A DNA stretch of 64,000 nt from an uncultured Hyphomicrobiales bacterium (GCA_903847605.1 CAINED010000048.1:1-64000); one strand, 5' to 3'. Positions 49,994 to 59,053 are shown, numbered from the stretch's first letter. Made by a program: numbers and translations. Notes: generated from the sequence alone by a model not told the origin.

Positions 49994-50995
49994 CTACGGC
50001 CGCAGCGCTTTCTTCATCTTCTCGATCAGCGCCGGCGGCGACGAATATATTTTCGCGACCAGCGCGCCGATCTCCGCGCCGCCTTTCGGATTGATGTCGA
50101 GTTTCATCTTCGTCGCTTCCGCAAGCAAGGCCTCGTCCTTCATCGCAGCCATGAAAGCACTGCGCAGGATATCTCGCGGTTCGGACGCCGTGCCCGGCGG
50201 CGCGAGGAAGGGACGCCCGAACACCTGCTGGCTGACTATGAGTTCGGCGACTTCACGATTCTCGCCGCTCATGAAATCCTGCATCGGCGGCGCTTTGAAT
50301 CGCGCATTCGTTTCCAGCCCTGCCTGCACGATCACGTTGATCCGGCCCGACGATATCCAGTCTGGCCGCATGGTCATCAGCGTTCCCGAATCGAGCGAGC
50401 ACACGCCCGCCGCTTCGCCGCGTTCCAGCGCGAGAAAAAGATCGCCGGGCCCCTTGTAGCCCGTGACGACCTCGAACTTCGTACCCGCCAGCGCATTCAG
50501 GAACCATGAGTAGTCCGTGGTCGAGGAACCCGCCGCCGTGCCGGCGATGACGACCTTTTGCTTGCGCGCATCCTCAAAAGTCTTCACCGGCGAGGACGCC
50601 ATCGTGAAGCAGAGCCGCGTGCCGCTGTCTGCCGTGCCGATATATTCGAACTTCGTGGGATCGTAGCGGTATTTCGCGGGATCTCCGGTGAGCGGCTCGA
50701 CGAGAGCGCCGGGAAACAGCGTTGCGATGAGCGTGCCATCCTTCGGCGCGACATTAAACACATGCTGCGCAGCGACGATGCTGCCCGCGCCCGGCATGTT
50801 GCGCACGACGAAATTCGGATTACCGGGAATATGCTTGCCCATGTGCCGCGTCAGCAGCCGCGCATAGGCATCGTAACCGCTGCCCGCATCGTTGCCGACG
50901 ATGACCGTGATCGCCTTGTTCTCGAAATAGGGCGATGTTTGCGCCATCGCGCCGGAGGCGAGACAGAGCGCGATGGCTGCAATCGACTTTCGCAT
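49994..50995 (-). CDS. Bug-family tripartite tricarboxylate transporter receptor
   Basis: A 333-residue receptor from ATG 50995 (AGGGGG upstream). The signal peptide is RKSIAAIALCLASGAMAQ. The mature start KAITVIVGNDAGSGYDAYAR, then GKHIPGNPNFVVRNMPGAGS, places it with the proteins at 40967 and 60016. It lies 11 bases after the first MetE-like gene on the same strand, so the order MetE-like, MetE-like, Bug forms one probable operon. The receptor may deliver the methyl donor or acceptor used by those enzymes. Confidence 0.92.
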   Translation of the reverse strand: MRKSIAAIALCLASGAMAQTSPYFENKAITVIVGNDAGSGYDAYARLLTRHMGKHIPGNPNFVVRNMPGAGSIVAAQHVFNVAPKDGTLIATLFPGALVEPLTGDPAKYRYDPTKFEYIGTADSGTRLCFTMASSPVKTFEDARKQKVVIAGTAAGSSTTDYSWFLNALAGTKFEVVTGYKGPGDLFLALERGEAAGVCSLDSGTLMTMRPDWISSGRINVIVQAGLETNARFKAPPMQDFMSGENREVAELIVSQQVFGRPFLAPPGTASEPRDILRSAFMAAMKDEALLAEATKMKLDINPKGGAEIGALVAKIYSSPPALIEKMKKALRP

Positions 50996-51006
50996 AGTAC
51001 CCCCTC

Positions 51007-52179
51007 TCAGAGCAGTCTTGAAGCAATCGCCGCGCCCTCCGCCAGCGCACTCAGCTTCGCGCTGACAATGGTCGGAAACGAACGCAGCCCCTGCGTCGCG
51101 AAAGTGCCAAAGCCGCAATCGACGCCGGCGATGACCCGATCCGCGCCAAAGATTCGCGCATAGTTCAAAATGCGCTGCGCAACGAGCCGCGGATGTTCGA
51201 CGAAATTGGTGGTGCTGTCGATAACGCCGGGAATGACGACCATGTCGTCGGGCAGACCGCCATCGCGCCAGTCTTCCCATTCGTGTTCGTGGCGCGGGTT
51301 CGCGCCTTCAAAACTCACGGCGCGCGCGCGCAACTTGCGCAGATGCGCAAAGAGATGCCGCACTTCAAGATCGCGCACATGCGGACCCGGATAATTGCCC
51401 CAGCACAGATGCACACGCATGGCGGCGGGCGGGATGTTCGAAGTCGCGTGGTTCAGCGCCTCGATATTGCGCGCGACGATGCGATGAAAGTCCGGCTCGC
51501 TGCCCTGGTAATTCATGTGCGGCGCGAGCGCGAGATCGGGACAATCGACCTGCAACATGACGCCAGCGCGATGGATCGCCTCGTATTCCACGCGCATCGC
51601 ATCGGCGAGCGCAAAGACATAGTCATCCTCGGTTTGGTAGTGGCTGGTGCGCGACGCGAACATCGCGATGACGCCGGGCGAGGCTGCCGTCATGAACGTG
51701 CGCGCGGCGCCGGCGATGCGCGCGGCTTGCTGCAAATTCGCGAGATCCAGAGCGACATCCTGCGAACCCGCGTAAACAAGCGGCCCGGTGCCGACTGGCG
51801 GCGCAGCCGAATCCGGCCCGCGCCCGAGCGCACGAAACGCCGCTGCAAAATCGGGGAAAGCCGGATCGACCGTCTCGATCGACTGGAATTTTCTCAGCGC
51901 CACGCCCGACATTTCGGCATCGGCGGCGGGCGAAAGACCCTGCAAACGCTCCTGAACATAATAGGAGTATGAAACCTTCGACATCTCGCCATCGTTGACG
52001 ATATCGATCCCCGCCTCGACCTGCATTTTCACGACATCTGCGACGGCGGCGGCGACGGCCGCATCGAATACATCGCGTGCAATGGCGCGTCCCGCATGGC
52101 GCTCGCGCAAAAGTTCCACGAGATCGGGCGGACGCGGCAGGCTGCCGACATGCGTTGTGAGAATGCGCGTTGCAGCCAT
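51007..52179 (-). CDS. cobalamin-independent methionine synthase II-like methyltransferase (MetE C-terminal domain family), copy 1
   Basis: A 390-residue TIM-barrel protein matching only the C-terminal catalytic half of MetE. Zinc-site residues are His257 and Cys259 (RVHLCWGNY) and Cys355 (AGVDCGFGTF); Glu291 (SFEGAN) is in the usual place. The opening THVGSLPRPPDL is the family start. Single-domain relatives transfer methyl groups from small methylated compounds or folate to thiols rather than making methionine with polyglutamylated folate. It is followed by a Bug receptor and preceded by a second MetE-like gene 27 bases away. Confidence 0.9.
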   Translation of the reverse strand: MAATRILTTHVGSLPRPPDLVELLRERHAGRAIARDVFDAAVAAAVADVVKMQVEAGIDIVNDGEMSKVSYSYYVQERLQGLSPAADAEMSGVALRKFQSIETVDPAFPDFAAAFRALGRGPDSAAPPVGTGPLVYAGSQDVALDLANLQQAARIAGAARTFMTAASPGVIAMFASRTSHYQTEDDYVFALADAMRVEYEAIHRAGVMLQVDCPDLALAPHMNYQGSEPDFHRIVARNIEALNHATSNIPPAAMRVHLCWGNYPGPHVRDLEVRHLFAHLRKLRARAVSFEGANPRHEHEWEDWRDGGLPDDMVVIPGVIDSTTNFVEHPRLVAQRILNYARIFGADRVIAGVDCGFGTFATQGLRSFPTIVSAKLSALAEGAAIASRLL

Positions 52180-52206
52180 GATTTTTCTCCGTCTCGCCGG
52201 ACCTGC

Positions 52207-53388
52207 TCACACCCCGCCCCAGACCTCCTGCGCCGTCTCGACGATACGCCGGAACTTCGCCCAGGCCTCTTCTTCCGCAAGCTGGATCGAGGTGACGCCG
52301 CCGAAGCCGCATTGCGGGCTGAGCGCGAGCTGTTCGAGCGGCAGATAACGCGCGGCTTCATCGATGCGGCGCTTAAGAAACTCCTTGCTCTCCACATCGG
52401 CGCTCTTGGTCGTGACGAGGCCCAGCACCGCGATCCTGTCCCTGGGAATAAAGCGCAACGTTTCGAACGAGCCTGCACGTTCGCTGTCATATTCCAGCAT
52501 GAACCTGTCATGCTTCAGGCCCGTATAAAGCTGCTCGGCAATGGCGTCGTAGTGGCCCTCGCGATGCCATTGCGGCAGCACCTTGCCGGAAGCATCGACG
52601 CCACGCGGATTGCCCCGGCAGATATGCAAGGCGAACGTCACGCCGGGAAAGTCGCGGATCACGTCGTTCTCGGCGCGGATCGCGCGTTCGAGATTCTTCT
52701 GCGGATCTTCGCCGCGCGCGCGCATGCGCTCCAGCGACACCTGATCGACATAGGCGGTGAGCCCCGGCGCATCCATGTGCACATAGCGGCAGCCGGCGTC
52801 GACGAGTTCGCGGATCATCTGGCGTTCGATGGCGATGACATCGGCAAGAAACGCGTCCATATCCTTGTAGATCGCCTGCGACTTTTCCCACGCAAAGCGC
52901 TGCGAAATGCGGTCGGGTCCGATCAGCGCGACTTTCACCGGCCGCGTGGCGATGGCCGAGGAAAAGCGATACTCGTCGGCAATCACGTTGCGCGCGAGTT
53001 TCAGCCGCTCGACGACAGGCCGCCGCGTCAGCAGCGCGGGCCCGGCCGCCTGAAAATCCTGCTCGGTGCGCGACAGCGGCCGGTTGGGTTCGAGCCTCTC
53101 CACCGATTTCTCCTGCCCCGCCGGCACATCGAAGCCTGTCACCGCCGCGGCAAAACTCTCCTGGAAATTGCGCCGCCGGAATTCGCCGTCGCTGACGACG
53201 GGCATGCCGGTCTCTTCCTGTTTGGCGATGGCGTGGCGGATGGCGCGGTCCTGCGCCACGCGCAATTCGCCTTCGCCGATCGATCCGTCCGCAAGAGCCT
53301 TGAAGGCGTCCTTGAGATATTGCGGCGAGACGAGGCTGCCGTTGTGATCGGCGCGCAAAAGGCGCAGGTCGATTGCGGATTGCGTCAT
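52207..53388 (-). CDS. cobalamin-independent methionine synthase-like methyltransferase, copy 2
   Basis: A 393-residue single-domain MetE-like protein, distinct from copy 1. Zinc-site residues His255 and Cys257 (ALHICRGN) and Cys360 (SPQCGFGG) are kept, with an acidic residue at Glu299 (MLEYDSE). The opening LRADHNGSLVSP and PVVSDGEFRRRNFQESF are typical of the YxjG/YxjH-like group. It is first in a three-gene minus-strand operon. The pair suggests a two-step or heteromeric methyl-transfer function. Confidence 0.9.
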   Translation of the reverse strand: MTQSAIDLRLLRADHNGSLVSPQYLKDAFKALADGSIGEGELRVAQDRAIRHAIAKQEETGMPVVSDGEFRRRNFQESFAAAVTGFDVPAGQEKSVERLEPNRPLSRTEQDFQAAGPALLTRRPVVERLKLARNVIADEYRFSSAIATRPVKVALIGPDRISQRFAWEKSQAIYKDMDAFLADVIAIERQMIRELVDAGCRYVHMDAPGLTAYVDQVSLERMRARGEDPQKNLERAIRAENDVIRDFPGVTFALHICRGNPRGVDASGKVLPQWHREGHYDAIAEQLYTGLKHDRFMLEYDSERAGSFETLRFIPRDRIAVLGLVTTKSADVESKEFLKRRIDEAARYLPLEQLALSPQCGFGGVTSIQLAEEEAWAKFRRIVETAQEVWGGV

Positions 53389-53606
53389 GAAGGGCCTCCC
53401 GGGATTTTTCGTTGTTGGAGGGCGAGCCTAGCAGGCATCAAAAAATGGGCCAAACCACCCGGCAAAGTCCCCGCGATGGGCGCGGAACCACTCCAGGCCG
53501 GCCCGTGAAATGGCTTCAACTTTGCGGGGATATGCGCTAGGTGTCCGCCCGGACCCGACGAGGCCACAACGCCCGCTGAAAATCCCCACCGGAGGAACCA
53601 AGGATC

Positions 53607-54623
53607 ATGCGTTACATCGACTGTTTCAACCATTTCTTCCCGAAGGCGCTGTGGGACAAGATGATGTCCACCCCGGGCGCAGTGGCCGATATCGGCGCGC
53701 GCATGCGTGGCGTTCCCGCCATCTATGACCTCGACCGCCGCAAGGAAGTCTGCGACCTCTTCCGCGTGAAGTACGATTACAAGCAGGTCATCTCGCTGGG
53801 CATGCCGCCGCTGGAAGCGCTGGGCACGCCGGCGGAAGTCGAGGAATTCGCCAAGCTCGGCAACGACGGCATGGCCGATCTCTGCGCCAAGGAAAGCGAC
53901 TATTTCTGCGGCTGGCTCGCCTCGCTGCCGATGAACTCTGAGAACGCCGCCAAGGAACTCGAACGCGCGTTCAAGAACGGCGCCTGCGGCGTTCAACTCC
54001 ACACCAACATCAACGGCAAGCCGCTCGATCTTCCGGAATTCCGCGCGGTCTTCGAAGTCGCCGCCGCTCACGACAAGATGGTCTTCCTGCATCCCTCGCG
54101 CGGCGCATTCGACCTCGCGGACTACAAGACCGAGAAGAAGTCGCTCTACGAGATCTGGTGGACCTTCGGCTGGCCCTACGAGACCTCGGTCGCCATGGCC
54201 CGTCTCGTCTTCGGCGGCGTGATGGATGAATTCCCGAAGATGAAGGTGCTCGCCCATCACCTCGGCGCGATGGTGCCGTATTTCGAGGGACGCGTCGGCC
54301 CCGGCTGGGATCAGCTCGGCAACCGCACGACGGACGAGGACTACAAGACGCTGCTCAAGAACATGAAGCGCCGTCCGCTCGACTACTTCAAGGACTTCTT
54401 CGCCGACACCGCGGTGTTCGGCTCGAAGGCTGCGACCGATTGCGGCCTCGCCTTCTACGGCGCGGACCGCGCCATGTTCGCTTCCGACTGCCCGTTCGAT
54501 CCCGAAAAGGGCCCCGGCTACATCCGCGAAACCATCGCCATCATGGAGAAGCTGGATTTCCCCAAGGAAGACATGGAAAAGATCTGCTACAAGAACGCGC
54601 AGATGCATCTGGGCATCAAGTAA
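53607..54623 (+). CDS. amidohydrolase-2 (ACMSD-related) metal-dependent hydrolase/decarboxylase
   Basis: A 338-residue TIM-barrel protein with SD CGGAGGAA. Metal ligands are His9 (FNHFFPK, where the usual HxH is NHF), His162 (VFLHPSRG), His217/218 (LAHHLGAM) and Asp294 (FASDCPFD). Family members decarboxylate or hydrolyse aromatic and 2-oxo acids without redox. Codon use is highly optimised and a strong terminator follows 23 bases after the stop, so it is probably abundant and monocistronic. It diverges from the MetE-like operon. Confidence 0.9.
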   Translation: MRYIDCFNHFFPKALWDKMMSTPGAVADIGARMRGVPAIYDLDRRKEVCDLFRVKYDYKQVISLGMPPLEALGTPAEVEEFAKLGNDGMADLCAKESDYFCGWLASLPMNSENAAKELERAFKNGACGVQLHTNINGKPLDLPEFRAVFEVAAAHDKMVFLHPSRGAFDLADYKTEKKSLYEIWWTFGWPYETSVAMARLVFGGVMDEFPKMKVLAHHLGAMVPYFEGRVGPGWDQLGNRTTDEDYKTLLKNMKRRPLDYFKDFFADTAVFGSKAATDCGLAFYGADRAMFASDCPFDPEKGPGYIRETIAIMEKLDFPKEDMEKICYKNAQMHLGIK

Positions 54624-54646
54624 GTTCTTTGGCATTCATGAAACAG

Positions 54647-54675
54647 ACGCCCGGCTTTTGCCGGGCGTTTTTTTT
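54647..54675 (+). terminator. rho-independent terminator of the amidohydrolase gene
   Basis: Nine-base perfect stem (ACGCCCGGC / GCCGGGCGT) with a TTTT loop, followed by eight T. This is the clearest intrinsic terminator in the window. Confidence 0.95.
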
Positions 54676-54732
54676 GACAAGCATTTCGGGACGGGAGACT
54701 ATGGCAGCCCTTTATAATCGGGGGGAATTAGC

Positions 54733-55101
54733 ATGAAATGGATATATGCCGTCGCTCTTCTTGCTGTCGCACTTCCAGTAAACGCCGTAGCGCAACAAAC
54801 CAACTGCAGCGTGCCAAGAATTCGCACTCCCGAAAACCTTACCGTAACGGGATACATGATGGTTAAATCCGGCAAGCGCTGTTCGGTATCGATGACATCC
54901 AGCCGAGGACCGATTGATGGCCTGAAAATTCTGGCCAATCCAGCGCATGGTAACTTGGTAACGCTTCGGAACCGGATCACCTATCTGCCACGCGCCGGTT
55001 ACGTCGGCAGCGACTCATTCACCTATATGCGTACCGGACTCGATGAGCGCGGCAACCCGACGACTCGCACTGTGCGGATGCAGGTGACGGTCGCACCGTA
55101 A
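54733..55101 (+). CDS. small secreted protein with an Ig-like/cadherin-like domain
   Basis: A 122-residue protein with a signal peptide (KWIYAVALLAVALPVNAVAQ). The single domain contains GPIDGLKILANPAHGNLVTL, then YLPRAGYVGSDSFTYM and a final beta-strand VRMQVTVAP. The GYxGxDSFTY turn is the hallmark of repeated Ig-like (cadherin-type) domains in surface proteins, here present only once. Two Cys (CSVP, CSVS) could form a disulfide. GGGGGGA precedes the start and a TATAAT hexamer lies at 54713, too close for a normal promoter-leader layout. Role unknown. Confidence 0.75.
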   Translation: MKWIYAVALLAVALPVNAVAQQTNCSVPRIRTPENLTVTGYMMVKSGKRCSVSMTSSRGPIDGLKILANPAHGNLVTLRNRITYLPRAGYVGSDSFTYMRTGLDERGNPTTRTVRMQVTVAP

Positions 55102-55134
55102 ACATTCTCTGTTCGCAACAGGCGATCGCCTTGT

Positions 55135-55162
55135 AAGAAAAAGGCCGCCCGGAGGCGGCCTT
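55135..55162 (-). terminator. rho-independent terminator of the porin gene
   Basis: Perfect stem AAGGCCGCC / GGCGGCCTT (55141-55149 and 55154-55162) with a CGGA loop. Read on the minus strand it is followed by TTTCTTA, giving a T-rich tail just downstream of the porin stop at 55190. Confidence 0.8.
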
Positions 55163-55189
55163 GATCAACGTAGTGCGTAGGCGATCAGA

Positions 55190-56098
55190 TCAGTATTTCG
55201 CGACGACCGCAGCCGGGCTGCTCCAGAAGTTGTAGGCAAGGCCAACCGAGATGTTGTGTGTCGAGACCTTGTGCGCGGTGCGCACTTCATGCCCGAGATT
55301 GCGGAAGAACGTGTGGTTGAAGCGCTCGAAATCGGAATAGCGATATTCGACGCGCGCGGTCCAGTTGTTCCACAATTTCATTTCGGCGCCGGCGCCCGCG
55401 GTCCAGCCGAAGAGCGTCTTGTTTACACTCGAAGTATGCGGCGGCGCATTGAGCGGGAAGATGATGAAAACGCCGTCGCATTGCGACACGACCGCATTGC
55501 CGTTGCAACGCGCCGTTGCCGAGAAGTCCTGCCACGCAACGCCGCCGGTCCCGTAGATTAGCAAGCCCGGTGTCGCGAGGAAGCCGATACGGGCACGCAA
55601 GCTGCCGTCCCATTGCGTCTTGGAGCTGCTCGAGTCGCCTGTGCCGGTATTCAAAGGAATCAGGCTGGGGAAAGTGCCGGGTATGCCGACCTGGCGGCGG
55701 CCCGAACCGAGATTCCAACCGATATCGGCTTCGACGCCTGCAACCACAGATGCGCCGAGTTGATAATTATAGCCGATGAAACCGCCAAAGCGCCCGTCGG
55801 TCTTGCCGAAGTCGCGGTTGTTGCTGGCCGCAACCGGCCCGTACTGTGTAAAGCCGCCGATGCAGCCCGGCGCGCCGAACAGCGAGGCATGGCAGAAGTT
55901 TCTGGTGCGCCACACGTTCTGAGTATCCTGAACGCCGCCGGAGACACCGATGTAGAAACCGCTCCAACCGGCTGCGACCATGATCGGCGCAGGCGCGACG
56001 GCAGGCGCACGCGCCGGCAGGTCTGCAGCGACGACCGAGAAAGCTGCGACGGTAAAAGCCGCGCTCGCCAGAAGAACTACACCATTACGCTTCGACAT
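55190..56098 (-). CDS. outer-membrane beta-barrel protein, Omp25/Omp31-RopB-like
   Basis: A 302-residue porin-like protein with a signal peptide (NGVVLLASAAFTVAAFSVVA, cleavage before ADLPAR) and a Pro/Ala-rich linker before GWSGFYIGVSGG, the standard first strand of Hyphomicrobiales Omp25/31 proteins. Later strands show the WTARVEYRYSDFERF turn and a final VGLAYNFW ending. It forms an eight-stranded barrel that anchors or stabilises the outer membrane. Its own intrinsic terminator follows. Divergent from the LuxR gene. Confidence 0.9.
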   Translation of the reverse strand: MSKRNGVVLLASAAFTVAAFSVVAADLPARAPAVAPAPIMVAAGWSGFYIGVSGGVQDTQNVWRTRNFCHASLFGAPGCIGGFTQYGPVAASNNRDFGKTDGRFGGFIGYNYQLGASVVAGVEADIGWNLGSGRRQVGIPGTFPSLIPLNTGTGDSSSSKTQWDGSLRARIGFLATPGLLIYGTGGVAWQDFSATARCNGNAVVSQCDGVFIIFPLNAPPHTSSVNKTLFGWTAGAGAEMKLWNNWTARVEYRYSDFERFNHTFFRNLGHEVRTAHKVSTHNISVGLAYNFWSSPAAVVAKY

Positions 56099-56213
56099 TT
56101 GCTGCCCCTCGTTGTTCTACTCGTTGAATTCATGACAGCCAAAGCATCGCGGAGCTTTGATTGAAATCACCAACCGGGGTTAAATCGTTGGTATTCAATT
56201 GTAATTTTCGCAT

Positions 56214-57467
56214 ATGATGCATAGTTACCTCACCCGTTTGGGTGACTTTCCCAGCTGTGCCGTCTTGATTCATCGCATGGAGGATAAGCGCGGACGCTGC
56301 AATAAATTCGTCATGACCTTAGCAATCGCAACCGAAGCAGAGCCCGAACAAGTCCAGGAAATGTGCCGCGCAGCGCCGCTGATCCGGGAATCGGCGCTTG
56401 GGCGCATCCCATGGCAGGAAGCCGCCGAAGCCATCGCCCAAAGCATCGGCGCGGGAACGGTACGCGTCCTGTGTCTCGAAATAGGCAAGTACGATGGCGC
56501 AACCAGCGCGCCGGTGAAGCTGTTGGCCTCGCGGGCCTTCCTGAAACGCTGGCGTGACGCCCACGGCGATAACAGCGCAAGGGAGGCCGGCGGCGACAAT
56601 CGCTACATATTCGAGCCGACCCACGCCGACTTCGAGAAGGACGGCGATGACTTTGTCGAAATGTTCTTCGAGCAGGCTTTGCTCGCATTCGCGATCGACA
56701 GCCCCGAGGGCTTTCATGCGCTGTTGATCGAAGCGCCGATCGACTCCGCACATGACGGCGATTGCAGCAACGTCGGCAAATGCATCGCGCAACTCGAACG
56801 CGCGGCGGACATGGAGCTGGTCGTGCGCGAGGCGCAGCAGGACATGGTGCTGCGCGTTCTGGACTCCGGCGGCACATCGGCTTTCGTTCTCAACCGAGAG
56901 GGATGGGTGCGCAAGCAGAACGACTGCGCGTCAAGACTGCTGGGCGAAATCCTGCACTTTCCGGGCGCAGTCGCCGCGGCGCAGCCTTTGCCAATACCTT
57001 CGGATGCGACGGCCCCCGACTTGAAGACTCTTCTGCCGCTCGACCGGCTGCGGGCCAGCCAATATTCGGTGACGACGCCATCCGGCCGCAAGCTGATGAT
57101 CTATGCGGTGCCATGGCGGCGCAACGGGTCCATTTTCGCCAACGGCGACGAATTGCTGATCGCCTGGGATACCCGCGCCGATGCGCCGATGCTCGGCGCA
57201 TGGCAAGCCGATCCGAACGGGCCACTTGCATTGTCACTGCGCGAAACGTTCGGTCTCACACGGGCCGAGAGTATGCTGGTCGTGCGTCTCGTAGGCTCGA
57301 ATTTGCGCGCAGCCGCCGCCGATTGCGGCATGGCCTACGAGACGGCGCGCAGCCATATCAAATCCGTCTTCGCACGCATGAAGCTATCCAGTCAGAGTGA
57401 GTTGATGGGGCTTCTGTCGCGCTTCGCATACCACGAACGCCTGCGGAACGCGCTGCTGGACGCCTGA
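56214..57467 (+). CDS. LuxR-type helix-turn-helix transcriptional regulator with long unassigned N-terminal domain
   Basis: A 417-residue protein; the frame opens at 56214 but no clear ribosome site decides between this, ATG 56277 and ATG 56313. Only the C-terminal 60 residues are recognisable: FGLTRAESMLVVRLVGSNLR, then AAADCGMAYETARSHIKSVF with the LuxR/GerE recognition helix. The first 330 residues include a PAS-like stretch at 200-300 (FVLNREGWVRKQND) but no receiver or AHL-binding signature. The stop is followed in the same frame by a Bug receptor remnant. It lies between a porin and a TadG-like gene. Confidence 0.85.
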   Translation: MMHSYLTRLGDFPSCAVLIHRMEDKRGRCNKFVMTLAIATEAEPEQVQEMCRAAPLIRESALGRIPWQEAAEAIAQSIGAGTVRVLCLEIGKYDGATSAPVKLLASRAFLKRWRDAHGDNSAREAGGDNRYIFEPTHADFEKDGDDFVEMFFEQALLAFAIDSPEGFHALLIEAPIDSAHDGDCSNVGKCIAQLERAADMELVVREAQQDMVLRVLDSGGTSAFVLNREGWVRKQNDCASRLLGEILHFPGAVAAAQPLPIPSDATAPDLKTLLPLDRLRASQYSVTTPSGRKLMIYAVPWRRNGSIFANGDELLIAWDTRADAPMLGAWQADPNGPLALSLRETFGLTRAESMLVVRLVGSNLRAAAADCGMAYETARSHIKSVFARMKLSSQSELMGLLSRFAYHERLRNALLDA

Positions 57468-57476
57468 TTCCATTCA

Positions 57477-57659
57477 TTGCGCACGCGGCTCGACGCCTAT
57501 CTCGCCGCCGCGCACAGGGACGAACGCGTGCAGGAAACCTTGCGCAAACAGGGTCTGGAGCCCTCGGGCCTCGAAAGCGATGCGTTTTTCAAGCAGATCC
57601 AGGAAGGTTCGGCGCGCTGGCATCGCATCGTGAAAGCGACGGGATTCAAGGTTAACTGA
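57477..57659 (+). pseudogene. C-terminal remnant of a Bug-family receptor (about 60 residues)
   Basis: The sequence LAAAHRDERVQETLRKQGLE, then PSGLESDAFFKQIQEGSARW and HRIVKATGFKVN, matches the last 60 residues of Bug/TctC proteins (LxxQGLEP, then F...I..E..RW..VVK..G). Nothing upstream encodes the other 260 residues; instead the LuxR gene stops 10 bases before, in the same frame. It starts with TTG and has no SD, so it is probably untranslated debris of a lost or displaced receptor gene. Confidence 0.7.
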
Positions 57660-57778
57660 CGCTGTTGTTGAAAAGTACAGCCGAATAAAACGGGACAGAT
57701 AAAACTTTAAACGTGCCGGCAGGAATTGATTGACGCGTCGCATGTTAATCGAAGGCTTCACACCTTCGGAAAACAACG

Positions 57779-59053
57779 ATGCTCGGCACGTCTTTCCTGC
57801 GCTTTCTTCGCAACACCTGCGGCGGCACATCGACGGTCTTTGCGCTCTCGGCCATTCCCATCGGCATCGCCAGCGGCGCGGCGCTCGATTTTTCGCGGAC
57901 CACGCGCGTGACCGCGCGATTGCAGGCGGCACTCGACTCCGCGGTCCTGTCCGGCGTGCAACTCGCGGTCCCCAGCCGCGACGCCTATGCGCAGGGCGTC
58001 TATGCGGCGCAGGCCCGCAATCTCGACGGCGAAAGCGGAACGCCGGTGTTCACATCCAACACGGATGGTTCCTACGCAGGCGCTGTGACGGTCACCCTGC
58101 CCACGACGATGATGAAGCTGATCGGCCGCGACAATGTCGTTCTGAACCTGCGCGCCAAGGCGTCCAAGAAGTTCGACGATCAGTCCTGCATTCTGGCGCT
58201 CAGCGGCAACATGCTGACGAGCGCCGACACGATCACGCTGAACGGCGGACCCAATCTCAATCTCTCGGGTTGCGCCCTGCGCTCGAACGCCAGCATGGAA
58301 TGCAACGGGCACAGCGGCAACGCCAGCGCCTCGATCGCGGTGGGCACAGCCCCTGGATGCGCCAATCCGCAGGAACATTCGCCCTCCGTGCCGGATACGC
58401 ACGCCCCGCTTGCCAGCAACATCAACAAACGCTGCAGCACCACGGCCAACAGCATTACGTGGAACGTGGGAACGCTGCCGTCTTCGCCAAATCTGATCAC
58501 TTACGTGAACGCGAATGGCCAGACCGAATATCACCTGTGTGGAACCGTGACGGTGAAAGGCTCAGGCACGTTGTTCGGTTCGACAACCAGCGATTCCATC
58601 ATCGTGATCGAAAACGGCTCGCTCACATTAGCAAAGGATGCCGATGCGACATTGCTGCGCACGACGCTGATCCTGACCGGCTCTGCATCGAACAAGAGCC
58701 ATCAGATCGTATTTCCGCAAGGCAACGGTCATTCGGCCTACCTGCGGATATCGCCGGCGCAGGATAGCGCCAACCCGTGGCGCGGCGTTGCGATCTATCA
58801 GGATCCCGCCATCACGGAAAACGTGAATCTCACATGGGGCCCCGGCGCGAACATATTCGCCGACGGCGTTCTCTACTTCCCCAATTCGTCGGTCACCATG
58901 TCCGGGAATATGGGGAGCAAGGGCTCCAACTGCACGAAACTGATCGTCCACGACTTCACGTCGAACGGCGCCGTCGCGCTCTCCCAGAGCATTACGGACT
59001 GCGCCACATTGGGCATGTCGCAATATTCGCAGAACAGCGTCTTGCAGTACTGA
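57779..59053 (+). CDS. TadE/TadG-like Flp pilus-associated protein
   Basis: A 424-residue protein. The N-terminus LRFLRNTCGGTSTVFALSAI, with a hydrophobic stretch ending IGIASGAALDFSRTTRVTAR, is the TadE/TadG signature: a prepilin-like single transmembrane segment followed by LQAALDSAVLSGVQLAV. The remainder is a long Ser/Thr/Asn-rich extracellular part with several Cys (CALRSNASMECNGHSGNAS, CSTTANS) and no recognised domain. The other tad genes (cpaB-F, tadB-C) are not in the window, so it is an orphan or a stand-alone surface protein. A small hairpin (CGAAGG/CCTTCG, 57750-57768) sits right before the start. Confidence 0.8.
   Translation: MLGTSFLRFLRNTCGGTSTVFALSAIPIGIASGAALDFSRTTRVTARLQAALDSAVLSGVQLAVPSRDAYAQGVYAAQARNLDGESGTPVFTSNTDGSYAGAVTVTLPTTMMKLIGRDNVVLNLRAKASKKFDDQSCILALSGNMLTSADTITLNGGPNLNLSGCALRSNASMECNGHSGNASASIAVGTAPGCANPQEHSPSVPDTHAPLASNINKRCSTTANSITWNVGTLPSSPNLITYVNANGQTEYHLCGTVTVKGSGTLFGSTTSDSIIVIENGSLTLAKDADATLLRTTLILTGSASNKSHQIVFPQGNGHSAYLRISPAQDSANPWRGVAIYQDPAITENVNLTWGPGANIFADGVLYFPNSSVTMSGNMGSKGSNCTKLIVHDFTSNGAVALSQSITDCATLGMSQYSQNSVLQY

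Noticed and set aside
54663-54718. TTGACA and TATAAT hexamers as a promoter for the Ig-like gene
   Set aside because: The spacer is 33 bases, and the TATAAT is too close to the SD and start codon for a usual leader.
55120-55131. AGGCGATCGCCT, resembling the HIP1 palindrome of cyanobacteria
   Set aside because: A single copy in a GC-rich genome is expected by chance; no other copies were noticed.
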